From: Chloroflexota bacterium
GTDB taxonomy: Bacteria; Chloroflexota; Anaerolineae; Anaerolineales; Villigracilaceae
Assembly: GCA_013388855.1 (NCBI GenBank)
Contig: JACAEM010000019.1
Location: 1 to 64,000, forward strand
DNA length: 64,000 bases
Direction of reading: 5' to 3'
Shown: positions 26,019 through 34,334 of the stretch, one piece after another
How the letters are laid out: each line of letters begins with the position of its first letter
Numbering within the stretch: position 1 is the first letter of the stretch
Notes under the pieces: model-generated
Seen by the model: the letters and a program-made list of their open reading frames with translations, nothing else
The model's database searches: none
Told to the model about the DNA's origin: nothing
Program-made: the position numbers and the translations under genes

Positions 26019-27045
26019 ATATTGATGTCGAAGTTTCGAGTCCGTTTTGGGCAGCGAGGTCATCGAGCAGGGCTTCCACTTCATCGAGGAACTGGTCGAG
26101 TCCGTTCACACGATCTTCAATGCCTTCCGCTGTCAAACCCAGTTGTCTGCAAGCGGATTGCCACGCGCTCACTGCGTGATCAGGCAGCACATCCACAGCC
26201 AGAGTCCAGGTTTGCAGGAGCGGCCACAACGCGGATTGCGGTCGATCACTCTCTGTCATCGCCCGGATCGCCTTTTCGTAATAGTTCACACGCGTCGGGT
26301 GGATCCTGGAATCCACGCGGGCATTTTCCACTGCGGCTTCGAAGGCAAGTTTCCAATCCGGAATCCATGATTGAATGGTGGATGAATCCAACGCGGACGC
26401 GCCCATCAGACCGACAAGCGCCGCATCCATGCCGGGGCGTTGAGCTGCCCCTGCCCGAGGAGCAAATTCCAGCATCAGACGCCGCTCCTGCAACGGCGGA
26501 CCCGACAACTCTGCCACCGCATTAACCGCGTGGAACAACGACTTCATGTATTTTGCCACATCCTTGGGCGTGACCGTGTCACCCACTTCGAGCAGGTCGC
26601 GCCAGATCTGGCGCGCATGCGAGAGCAGGGAGCGCGAACGCTGCAGTGCAGGCGCGGGGGCATTGAACTCGAACCCGGCACGCAGACCTGCTTGTACAAA
26701 CTCAAAGAATTTCTCGCGCTCGAACAACAACTGTGGGTCGTACATCTCCCAACCCAGCCAGGGGTCGAGTCGCAATTCACGCGGGCGTTTGAACTCCGCC
26801 TTGGCGCGATGACCGATGTCCACATGGAAGTCGGGGGTCAGTTTGACATACTCACGCCGGTGCTTCGGCTCGTTGGCATGGACAATGATGATATCCACGT
26901 CTGCGGTGCCGCCGAGGATGGGATCACCCTCATCGGAGGCAAGCGAACCGGTCAGGTAGGCGGCAATAATGTCGCTATCGTTGTAGGCGCGCTCTTGCGC
27001 GGTCTCTTTGGCGATTCGGATCAGTGATTCACGCGTGACTCGCAT
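26017..27045 (-). CDS. Nucleotidyltransferase-fold protein
   Basis: 342 residues with an AGAGGAA ribosome site. The N-terminus has the polymerase-beta-type nucleotidyltransferase signature: GS in YLTGSLAS, the DVD pair in GGTADVDIIIV, and a later acidic residue in DFHVDIGH. The remaining about 230 residues are helical, with no recognised domain. It may be a one-off minimal nucleotidyltransferase relative; the substrate is unknown. The last codon and stop fall at the edge of repeat B. Confidence 0.75.
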   Translation of the reverse strand: MRVTRESLIRIAKETAQERAYNDSDIIAAYLTGSLASDEGDPILGGTADVDIIIVHANEPKHRREYVKLTPDFHVDIGHRAKAEFKRPRELRLDPWLGWEMYDPQLLFEREKFFEFVQAGLRAGFEFNAPAPALQRSRSLLSHARQIWRDLLEVGDTVTPKDVAKYMKSLFHAVNAVAELSGPPLQERRLMLEFAPRAGAAQRPGMDAALVGLMGASALDSSTIQSWIPDWKLAFEAAVENARVDSRIHPTRVNYYEKAIRAMTESDRPQSALWPLLQTWTLAVDVLPDHAVSAWQSACRQLGLTAEGIEDRVNGLDQFLDEVEALLDDLAAQNGLETSTSI

Positions 27046-27099
27046 AATGATTCCTCTATGCTTTCGACGCCGAGAACGGCGGCGGAAGCAATGTGATCA

Positions 27100-27735
27100 T
27101 CAAGGCAATGGCAAACTTTGTTGAAACGGAGGCAGGTTGAGGCTTTGGCGGATGCGGTTTTCCATCCATTTCAAATGTTCGGGGTTTTGGACAATGTTCA
27201 GGTTATTCGTGTCTATCGTTAGAACAGGCGTGTGGTCAAAAGGTTTTGAGAAGAATTCCTCGTACGCCATGTTGAGTTCGTGAATGTAGGAGCGTTCCAT
27301 CTGGCGTTCGTAGGGACGGTCGCGCAAGGCGATGCGCTGCATGAGCGTATCGGTGCTGGCTTGCAGGTAGACGAGCAGGTCGGGTTTTTGGATTTTCTCC
27401 GCCAGCGCTTCATGCACTTTGTAATACATGTCGAGTTCGTCGCCTTTGAGGTTGATGCGTGCAAAGAGCGCGTCTTTGGCAAAGGTGTAATCGGCGAAAA
27501 GGTGTTTGCCGGTTGCCAGCAGATCGTGGACGATGCGGCGTTGCTGGTGGTAACGGCTGAGCAAGAAGAAGATCTGGGTCTGGAAGGCGTATCGTTCGCG
27601 GTCGCTGTAGAAATCGGAGAGGAAGGGATTCTCTTCGAAGACCTCCAGCAAAATTTCGGCATCAAAAGCGTTTTGAAGAAGGCGGGCAAGGGTGGTCTTA
27701 CCAACTCCGATCACCCCTTCGATGGCTACGTACAT
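27100..27735 (-). CDS. Second deoxynucleoside kinase
   Basis: 211 residues. P-loop GVIGVGKTT, EENPFLSDFY, a DYTFAKD motif instead of the DRS motif of the other paralogue, and lid RDRPYERQME. The different active-site motif implies a different substrate preference, so the two kinases at 4.5 and 27 kb probably split the purine and pyrimidine deoxynucleosides. The GGAG site is 8 bp before the ATG. It follows 54 bp upstream of the nucleotidyltransferase-like gene on the same strand. Confidence 0.9.
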   Translation of the reverse strand: MYVAIEGVIGVGKTTLARLLQNAFDAEILLEVFEENPFLSDFYSDRERYAFQTQIFFLLSRYHQQRRIVHDLLATGKHLFADYTFAKDALFARINLKGDELDMYYKVHEALAEKIQKPDLLVYLQASTDTLMQRIALRDRPYERQMERSYIHELNMAYEEFFSKPFDHTPVLTIDTNNLNIVQNPEHLKWMENRIRQSLNLPPFQQSLPLP

Positions 27736-27783
27736 GAATTGCGCTCCGTTGGGTATGTTACCGCAAGGATACCATACTTAAAG

Positions 27784-27820
27784 TATCAGGTGTCAGGTTT
27801 TCAAGTGTCAGGTGTCAGTT
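27784..27820. repeat. Short tandem AGGTGTCAG-type repeat
   Basis: Three degenerate copies of (A/G)GTGTCAGGT. The same phrase TTTCAAGTGTCAGGT recurs at about 58369-58383, just before leuS. Intergenic filler of unknown role. Confidence 0.45.
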
Positions 27821-27879
27821 ATAAAGCGAACCTGCCCGTGCTAGACTCCGATTAGTCAATCATCGAAAGGGAAGATACC

Positions 27880-29040
27880 ATGCCATCCAAAGTATTTTTC
27901 GGAACTGCGCGTCAGGCGCGGTTGGAAGCCAAAGAAACATTGCCCGCGAAACTTGACCTGATCTTGAACGAACTGCATTTGCGCGACCGTGTGGACAAGG
28001 AAACGGTCGTCATCAAGATGCACACCGGCAACAATATGATCTACTCCACCATCCATCCCGTCTTTGTGCGGCGCGTGGTGCAGGCGATCAAAGACGGAGG
28101 CGGCAAGCCGTTCGTGGTGGATGTCAACTGGGATACCGCCGGGGCGGAAACACGCGGCTATTCGACTGAGGTGCTGGGCTGCCCGGTCTATCCCGCCGCG
28201 GGACCGGATGAGAAGTATTTCTACGAACATGAGCGCCCATTTAAGAACATCCAGAAGTGGAAGGTCGCCGGGTTAATCCAGGATTCGAGTTTCATGGTCA
28301 ACTTTGCCCACGTGAAGGGACATCCCAGCTGCGGATTCGGCGCAGCGTTCAAGAACATCGCGCTGGGCTGCATGGCGGGCAATACGCGCAGTCAGATGCA
28401 CGATGCCATGCATTATGACCAATATTGGTTCCCCGAGAAATGCCCGGATAAAAGCGTCATGCAGCAGATCGTGGACTCCTGCCCCCATAACGGCGTGGTC
28501 ATTGACAAGAATGACCCGAATCAATTGCACATGCATTTCGAAGAATGCAATCAGTGTGGGCGCTGTCTCAAGGTGGCGCCAGAGGGCAGCTTGAAGATCG
28601 ATGCGGTTAATTTCCACACCTTCCAGGAAGCCTGCGCGATTTCAGCGGATATTGTCCTTTCGACGTTCGAGCCGGGCAAGGTGGTGCATCTCAACCTCGC
28701 CACACACATGACCCCGGTCTGTGACTGCTTCGGGTTCACGTCCATGCCCATCCTGCCGGATGCTGGTGTTTTTGGTTCCGATGACATCGTGGCGCTTGAC
28801 CAGGCGACGCTGGATGTGATCGCCAAGACACGCCTGATCGAAGACAATATCCCAACTACGATGGAAGTGCACACGCGCGAGGGACATCCCTTCCGCTGGC
28901 TGCATGGTCCACATAAGGATCCGTACAAGGTCACGGAATACGGCGAGAAGCTTGGTCTCGGCATGCGTGAGTATGAACTGGTGGATGTGATGCCGCTGGA
29001 ATTCCCGGAACGTTCGTCGGTAACTTACATTCCGGCGTAG
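27880..29040 (+). CDS. DUF362 iron-sulfur protein
   Basis: 386 residues (AAGGGAAG upstream of the ATG). It carries the DUF362 core (VVIKMHTGNN, VNFAHVKGHPSCGFGAAFKNIALG) and a ferredoxin-like segment CNQCGRCLKVAPEG. That motif has only three of the usual four cysteines, because Val replaces the cysteine of the KVCP pattern. A 3Fe-4S or an unusual 4Fe-4S cluster is possible. The reaction is unknown for the family. It is monocistronic with a strong terminator. Confidence 0.85.
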   Translation: MPSKVFFGTARQARLEAKETLPAKLDLILNELHLRDRVDKETVVIKMHTGNNMIYSTIHPVFVRRVVQAIKDGGGKPFVVDVNWDTAGAETRGYSTEVLGCPVYPAAGPDEKYFYEHERPFKNIQKWKVAGLIQDSSFMVNFAHVKGHPSCGFGAAFKNIALGCMAGNTRSQMHDAMHYDQYWFPEKCPDKSVMQQIVDSCPHNGVVIDKNDPNQLHMHFEECNQCGRCLKVAPEGSLKIDAVNFHTFQEACAISADIVLSTFEPGKVVHLNLATHMTPVCDCFGFTSMPILPDAGVFGSDDIVALDQATLDVIAKTRLIEDNIPTTMEVHTREGHPFRWLHGPHKDPYKVTEYGEKLGLGMREYELVDVMPLEFPERSSVTYIPA

Positions 29041-29072
29041 CATCCTGTAAAATCCGCCCGCCTAAAATTTGA

Positions 29073-29119
29073 AACAAATGAAAGAGGAAAGACAATGAGT
29101 CTTTCCTCTTTCATTTGTT
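29073..29119. terminator. Bidirectional terminator
   Basis: Perfect 21-bp stem AACAAATGAAAGAGGAAAG... with a five-base loop. It separates the DUF362 gene from the convergent exporter operon. Confidence 0.85.
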
Positions 29120-29145
29120 ATTTGGTCTACCTTCACCTCGGCCAA

Positions 29146-31026
29146 CTATGCTACTGCAATCGTTTCCTCCTCCTGTTTTTTGAACTGACTCATATAGAGT
29201 TCATAGTAGGCGCCCTGCCTGGCAAGCAATTCTTCGTGGCTGCCTTGCTCTACAATATCGCCATGCTGCATAACGAGAATCAGGTCCGCGTCGCGGATGG
29301 TGGAGAGACGATGGGCGATGACAAAGCTGGTACGGCCCTTCATCAAATTATCCATGGCACGCTGGATGAGGATCTCGGTTCGTGTGTCCACGCTGGAGGT
29401 GGCTTCGTCCAAAATAAGAATCTTCGGGTCTGCAAGCACCGCGCGTGCAATGGTCAGCAACTGCATCTGCCCCTGCGAGATGTTGGAGGTCTCCTCATTG
29501 ATGACCATGTTATAACCGTCCGGCAACGTGTGGACAAAATGGTCCACGTGCGCGGCTTGGGCGGCAGCGATCACTTCATCATCCGTGGCATCCGGCCGCC
29601 CGTAACGGATGTTTTCCATGATCGTACCGTTGTAGAGCCACGTATCCTGCAAGACCATGCCGAATATTTTTCTCAGGTCTTTGCGTGTAAAATCGCGGAT
29701 ATCGTGACCATCAACGAGAATTCTTCCGCTGTCCACATCGTAGAAGCGCATCAGCAATTTGACCATGGTGGTCTTTCCAGCGCCGGTCGGACCGACGATG
29801 GCAATCTTGTGCCCAGGCTTTGCTTCGGCGGAAAAGTCGTTGATGACCGGCTTCGCCGGGTCATAACCGAAATGGACATCCTGGAACTCGACATGTCCCT
29901 GCACACTTTCGAGTTTGATCGGGGATTCAGTTTCTTTCACTTCTTCCGCTTCATCGAGGAATTCAAAGACGCGCTCTGCCGCTGCGGCGGTTTGCTGCAG
30001 GACATTGGAGATGTTCGCAAGCTGGGTAATCGGCTGTGTGAACGAGCGAACGTACTGAATGAACGCCTGAATATCGCCGACGGTGATCGTTCCACGGATG
30101 GCAAGGTACCCGCCGAGGATGGCGACTGCCACATAGCCAAGATTGCCGATGAACATCATGATTGGCATCATCAAGCCGGAGAGGAACTGTGATTTCCACG
30201 CCGCATCATATAGTCGATTATTGGACTGGTCGAACTTTTGTATGCTCTCCTCTTCGCCATTGAAGGCTTTCATCACGATGTGACCGCCGTACATTTCCTC
30301 GACATGTCCGTTAACGTGACCGAGGTAATCCTGCTGTTCCTTGAAGTATTTCTGCGATTGCCGGACGATCAGCATGACTGTGACCATTGAAAGCGGGATG
30401 ACGATCAGCGCAACCAGGGTCATTGCCCAACTGATGGAGAACATCATGACCAGCACGCCCACCACGGTCACCAGCGAGGTAATGATCTGGCTCAGACTCT
30501 GGCTGAGGGTTTGGTTGAGCGTATCCACATCATTGGTGATGCGCGAGAGCACTTCGCCATGTGTGGTGCCGTCAAAATACTTGAGCGGCATACGGTTGAT
30601 CTTCCTGGAGAGGTCACGGCGGAAACGATAGGAGATGTTGGTGGACACATTCGCCATGATCCAGCCCTGGATGTAGGCAAACAGCGCGGAAAGCAGATAC
30701 AGCCCCAATGTCCAGAGAGCGATGCGCCCGATATAGGCGAAGTCGATTGTCCCGGTGCCGCGTAGTTCCGCCAGCACGCCTTCGAACAGTTTGGTGGTGG
30801 CGTTACCGAGAATCTTCGGGCCGACGATGTTTGCCGCAGTGGAAGCCACCGCAAAAATGATGACGATGAGGATGGGTAGACGATATGCACCGAGATATTC
30901 GATCAACTTGCGCATCGTACCTTTGAAGTCGTGGGCTTTCGCGATGGGAGCGCCCATCATGTGTGCACCGGGAGGTCCTCCCATGGGGCCGCGCCCATGT
31001 TGTCCGGGTCTTTGTTGCATCATCAT
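29146..31026 (-). CDS. ABC exporter half-transporter (canonical ATP site)
   Basis: 626 residues. A Gly/Pro/His/Met-rich N-terminus (MMMQQRPGQHGRGPMGGPPG), a six-helix exporter TMD (about 45-345) and an NBD with GPTGAGKTT, signature SQGQMQL, Walker B ILILDEATSSVD and H-loop IAHRLST. The signature Ser-Gln-Gly-Gln departs from LSGGQ. It overlaps the upstream exporter gene by 4 bp and pairs with it as a heterodimer. Exports lipids or hydrophobic drugs; substrate not known. Regulated by the MarR gene heading the operon. Confidence 0.92.
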   Translation of the reverse strand: MMMQQRPGQHGRGPMGGPPGAHMMGAPIAKAHDFKGTMRKLIEYLGAYRLPILIVIIFAVASTAANIVGPKILGNATTKLFEGVLAELRGTGTIDFAYIGRIALWTLGLYLLSALFAYIQGWIMANVSTNISYRFRRDLSRKINRMPLKYFDGTTHGEVLSRITNDVDTLNQTLSQSLSQIITSLVTVVGVLVMMFSISWAMTLVALIVIPLSMVTVMLIVRQSQKYFKEQQDYLGHVNGHVEEMYGGHIVMKAFNGEEESIQKFDQSNNRLYDAAWKSQFLSGLMMPIMMFIGNLGYVAVAILGGYLAIRGTITVGDIQAFIQYVRSFTQPITQLANISNVLQQTAAAAERVFEFLDEAEEVKETESPIKLESVQGHVEFQDVHFGYDPAKPVINDFSAEAKPGHKIAIVGPTGAGKTTMVKLLMRFYDVDSGRILVDGHDIRDFTRKDLRKIFGMVLQDTWLYNGTIMENIRYGRPDATDDEVIAAAQAAHVDHFVHTLPDGYNMVINEETSNISQGQMQLLTIARAVLADPKILILDEATSSVDTRTEILIQRAMDNLMKGRTSFVIAHRLSTIRDADLILVMQHGDIVEQGSHEELLARQGAYYELYMSQFKKQEEETIAVA

Positions 31027-33266
31027 GCCAACTCCTCCTTGCTGAGCTGCGACAAGGCAATTTCTTGATAGGTCTCACAGTTTTTCATAAGTTCCTTGTG
31101 TGTACCCTTGCCGACAATTCTTCCCTCGTCGAGCACGATGATCTGTTCGGCCTCTTTGATAGTGGAGACGCGCTGGGTGACGATCAAAAGGGTATTGTTG
31201 GCGGTTTTCTCTTTGAGGGCGCGTCGCAACGCGGCGTCGGTTTTGAAATCGAGAGCGGAGAAGCTATCGTCGAGAATGAAGATCGGGGGCTTTTTGACCA
31301 GTGCCCGGGCAATGGAGAGCCGTTGCTTTTGTCCGCCGGAGACGTTCGTGCCGCCCTGGGCAATCTCGGTTTGCATCCCCTCGGGTTTTTCGTTGACAAA
31401 CTCTTTTGCTTGCGCGATCTCCATCGCGGATTGAAGCATCTCGGATGTGGCGTTTTTATCGGCATAGAGCAAATTGCTTTCTATTGTGCCGGAGAACAAG
31501 GCGCTCTTTTGCGGAACATACCCGATCTTGTCGCGCAGGTCGTGTTGGGTTACGTCGCGAATGTCCACGTCGTCGATGAGGATGGAGCCGCCAGTCACTT
31601 CGTAGAAGCGCGGGATGAGGTTGATGATGGTGGATTTACCGGAGCCGGTCGAGCCGATGAAGGCGGTGGTCTGACCGGGTTGGGCAGTGAAACTGATATT
31701 TTCGAGGACGTTCGTGTCCGCACCGGGGTAGCGGAATGAAACATCCCGGAATTCCACAGTGCCTTTGAACTTTTCAGGGAATTTCTTCGGCTCTTTCGGG
31801 TCGTGAATGTGCGGCTCGGTCTTGAGCACTTCGTCGATACGGTCGGCGGAGACCGAGGCACGCGGAATGATGATAAACATCATCGAAAGCATCAGAAACG
31901 ACATCACGATCTGCATGGCGTATTGGATGAACGCCATCATGTCGCCAACCTGCATATTGGCATTGGCGACTTCGCGCGCACCAAACCAAATGATGGCGAG
32001 CGTCAACCCGTTCATGATGAGCATCATCAATGGCATCATTACCACCATCACACGGTTGATGAACAGACTGACAGCAGTCAGGTCTTTGTTGGCAACATCG
32101 AAACGGTCTTCTTCGAACTGCTCCATCGCGAAGGCACGGATGACCATCATGCCGGTCAGGTTTTCACGCGAGACGAGATTGATGCGGTCGGTCAGTTTCT
32201 GGACGAGTTTAAACTTCGGCAGGGATAACGAAAAGACAATGGCGATCAAACTGACCAGCATCAGGACCGCCACACCGATCAGCCACGCAAGCGGAGAGTC
32301 CTGATTGACGACTTTGATGATGCCGCCAATGCCGATCAATGGGGCGTAAAACATCATCCGCACCATCATCATGACCACCATTTGGATCTGGGTCACATCG
32401 TTGGTCGTGCGCGTGATAAGGGACGCGGTCGAAAACTTGTCGAATTCTGCGCTGGAAAAACTTTCGACTTTCTGGAAGACGTCGCGGCGAATATCGCGCG
32501 CCATGCCCGCCGCAATCTTTGCGGAGAAATAGCCGACGATGATGGTCGTTACGCCGGAGAGCAGGGTCAACAGGATCATCCAGCCGCCGACGTTCAGGAT
32601 GTAATCGTTCTGGAGTTTCTCCGTATCCATACCAAGCGCTTCATACTCTGCCTTGACCACGCTCACGCCGGCCTGTACAAGCAGCGAGTCATTCATGCCT
32701 GCAAATTGTTCATTCACAGTATCAGTGATACCTGCCAATTGCTCGGCGGGGAGTTGTGTCAGCAGATCGAACACATCCATGCCAGGAGGGAATTGCGACG
32801 GGTCCAAGCCGTCAAACGCGCCACCCATTTCCGCGGCTTTGGCGGGGTCGGTCAATACCTGCTCGATGCCCGAGACGGTCAACAGGGCTTTCGCCATAAC
32901 CGGGTTAAGGCGGTCAATCTCGGTCTGCGTAATGTCTTTCAAGACATAAATTGGCTCATTTGCAAGGACAGGGTACTTTTCGAGGTAGGTTGCGTAATCA
33001 GGAGACGAATCATCGATCAGCGAGTAGGAGGCAAGGATATCTTCCTTGTCCTGGCTGTTCAGGAAGATGGCCAGCTTGTCCATTTCGCTTGCACGGATAG
33101 CTTCGGGCAGGGCATTTTCCACGCCGCCTTGTTGCAGCCCGGTATTGACGATGCGCGAGAGATAATCGGGCAGCGCCAGGTCGATGTTTGCCTGGGCAAA
33201 CAGGAGCGCAATGGCAAGCACCAGCATCACCCAGTAAGGTTTTGCATACTTCAGTAGCTTAAACAT
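31023..33266 (-). CDS. ABC exporter half-transporter with large external insert and degenerate ATP site
   Basis: 747 residues from ATG 33266 (AAGGAG upstream). TM1 is at about 10-30. An extracytoplasmic segment of about 190 residues then follows before TM2 (about 230-255), far longer than the usual loop; it is acidic and helical. The NBD has GSTGSGKST, VSGGQKQRLS and Walker B FILDDSFSALD, where Asp replaces the catalytic Glu. Gln replaces the H-loop His in VTQRVST. These changes mark the non-canonical site of heterodimeric exporters such as TmrAB/BmrCD. It is co-transcribed with MarR upstream and its partner downstream. Confidence 0.92.
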   Translation of the reverse strand: MFKLLKYAKPYWVMLVLAIALLFAQANIDLALPDYLSRIVNTGLQQGGVENALPEAIRASEMDKLAIFLNSQDKEDILASYSLIDDSSPDYATYLEKYPVLANEPIYVLKDITQTEIDRLNPVMAKALLTVSGIEQVLTDPAKAAEMGGAFDGLDPSQFPPGMDVFDLLTQLPAEQLAGITDTVNEQFAGMNDSLLVQAGVSVVKAEYEALGMDTEKLQNDYILNVGGWMILLTLLSGVTTIIVGYFSAKIAAGMARDIRRDVFQKVESFSSAEFDKFSTASLITRTTNDVTQIQMVVMMMVRMMFYAPLIGIGGIIKVVNQDSPLAWLIGVAVLMLVSLIAIVFSLSLPKFKLVQKLTDRINLVSRENLTGMMVIRAFAMEQFEEDRFDVANKDLTAVSLFINRVMVVMMPLMMLIMNGLTLAIIWFGAREVANANMQVGDMMAFIQYAMQIVMSFLMLSMMFIIIPRASVSADRIDEVLKTEPHIHDPKEPKKFPEKFKGTVEFRDVSFRYPGADTNVLENISFTAQPGQTTAFIGSTGSGKSTIINLIPRFYEVTGGSILIDDVDIRDVTQHDLRDKIGYVPQKSALFSGTIESNLLYADKNATSEMLQSAMEIAQAKEFVNEKPEGMQTEIAQGGTNVSGGQKQRLSIARALVKKPPIFILDDSFSALDFKTDAALRRALKEKTANNTLLIVTQRVSTIKEAEQIIVLDEGRIVGKGTHKELMKNCETYQEIALSQLSKEELA

Positions 33267-33386
33267 CAGCCTTTCTCCTTGCAAAATATTTTTCGTTGCA
33301 TTGCATAAAGTTCCTTTCGATCATGACCGTGAAAGTGTATGATCTGCCTGTGAATTGAATGTGAAGAATTGGGGATGAGAAGGCGT

Positions 33387-33842
33387 TCAATGAACAGGAT
33401 CAACTTCGAGGTCCTGCCCGATGCGGGTCATGAGGTCGAGCGCCTCGCTGATCTGCGTACGTTGTTCGTCCGTCAGCCTCGCTTCCATCTCCGCCACCCA
33501 GCGATAGCGTTCTTCGATTCCCTGCTCGATGAGTTCGCGTCCTTTTTGGGTGAGGTCCAGCAGTTTGGCGCGCCGGTCGTTCGGATTCTCCTGGCGCATG
33601 ATAAGTCCGCTTTGAACGAGTTTATCCGCCAGTTGGCTGGCAGCAGCCGGGGTGATCTCGAACCGTTCACTGACCTCCGACATGCCGCACGCACCGTAAT
33701 GATACATCTGCATCATCATGCTGAACTGCGGCATGGAAAGCCCGGTGGAGCGGGCAAAACGCCACCAGCCGCGCATGGAGCGGTGCAGAAAAACATCCAT
33801 CCATGCACGGATGGATCGATTGAGCCGGGTTTGTTTTGTCAT
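33387..33842 (-). CDS. MarR-family transcriptional regulator
   Basis: 151 residues, winged-helix: GLSMPQFSMMMQMYHYG, SEVSERFEITPAAASQLADKLVQSGLI, and RRAKLLDLTQKGRELIE as the wing. Usually such regulators repress their own operon and release on binding lipophilic compounds. It lies upstream of the two exporter genes on the same strand, with an inverted repeat overlapping its promoter. Confidence 0.9.
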   Translation of the reverse strand: MTKQTRLNRSIRAWMDVFLHRSMRGWWRFARSTGLSMPQFSMMMQMYHYGACGMSEVSERFEITPAAASQLADKLVQSGLIMRQENPNDRRAKLLDLTQKGRELIEQGIEERYRWVAEMEARLTDEQRTQISEALDLMTRIGQDLEVDPVH

Positions 33843-33861
33843 AGTTAAGCTCTCTTGTTAG

Positions 33862-33903
33862 TTAAGCATACTTAAATTTATAACTCAACCCCGTTTTGGT
33901 CAA
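33862..33903 (-). promoter_or_regulatory. Promoter and candidate MarR operator
   Basis: Minus strand: TTGACC (33898-33903), 17 bp, TAAATT (33875-33880). An inverted repeat TTAAG-N4-CTTAA (33862-33875) abuts the -10 and start point, and a second TTAAGC follows at 33845-33850. This is the expected layout for autorepression. Confidence 0.55.
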
Positions 33904-34334
33904 GAGGCGGGGAATTAGAGGTTTGTTAGAAAACCGGGATGGAAAATCGACGTATGAATTGGATCATCCCGCGATTACCCAAACCGGAAATAAAGAATTC
34001 GCAACAAATGAAAAGGAGTCGCTTGCACGACTCCTTCTTGTTGCCCAAAAACACACAGACGGGAACCCGCATGAAAATGCAGGTTCCCGTCCGCCTCTCT
34101 CCTACCAATAAACCACCAGTAAGTGCCTGTATTGTATGGCTTCATGGTCATCCATTCAACGCAACAAAAGTACTACGGGTGTGAAAATAAAGACAAACGA
34201 CCAATCGGCATACTATTGTATGGCCGCGCTCCAAAACACATTTCCAAAAATCATCAGAGAATGGTAATATGCTATGGTAATCACCCTCCGGTCCTCACAT
34301 GGAACATAACCGGATAGTCGAGCGTTGGGAAATT
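33904..34334. other. Long intergenic region with two hairpins
   Basis: No convincing gene. Two strong inverted repeats are present: AAGGAGTCG / CGACTCCTT at about 34012-34035, and GACGGGAACC / GGTTCCCGTC at about 34058-34090. Read on the minus strand each is followed by a T-rich stretch, so they could be stacked terminators of an unseen minus-strand transcript or a small RNA. The GGAGAGAGGCGGA phrase on the minus strand recurs in the terminator region near 36524. Confidence 0.45.

Noticed and set aside
27784-27820. Short repeats considered as a CRISPR array
   Set aside because: Units are about 9-12 bp, adjacent without spacers, and no cas genes are near.
33896-34184. Small plus-strand frames between the marR gene and the TIR gene
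   Set aside because: No ribosome sites. They run through hairpins and have unrelated, non-coding-like composition.
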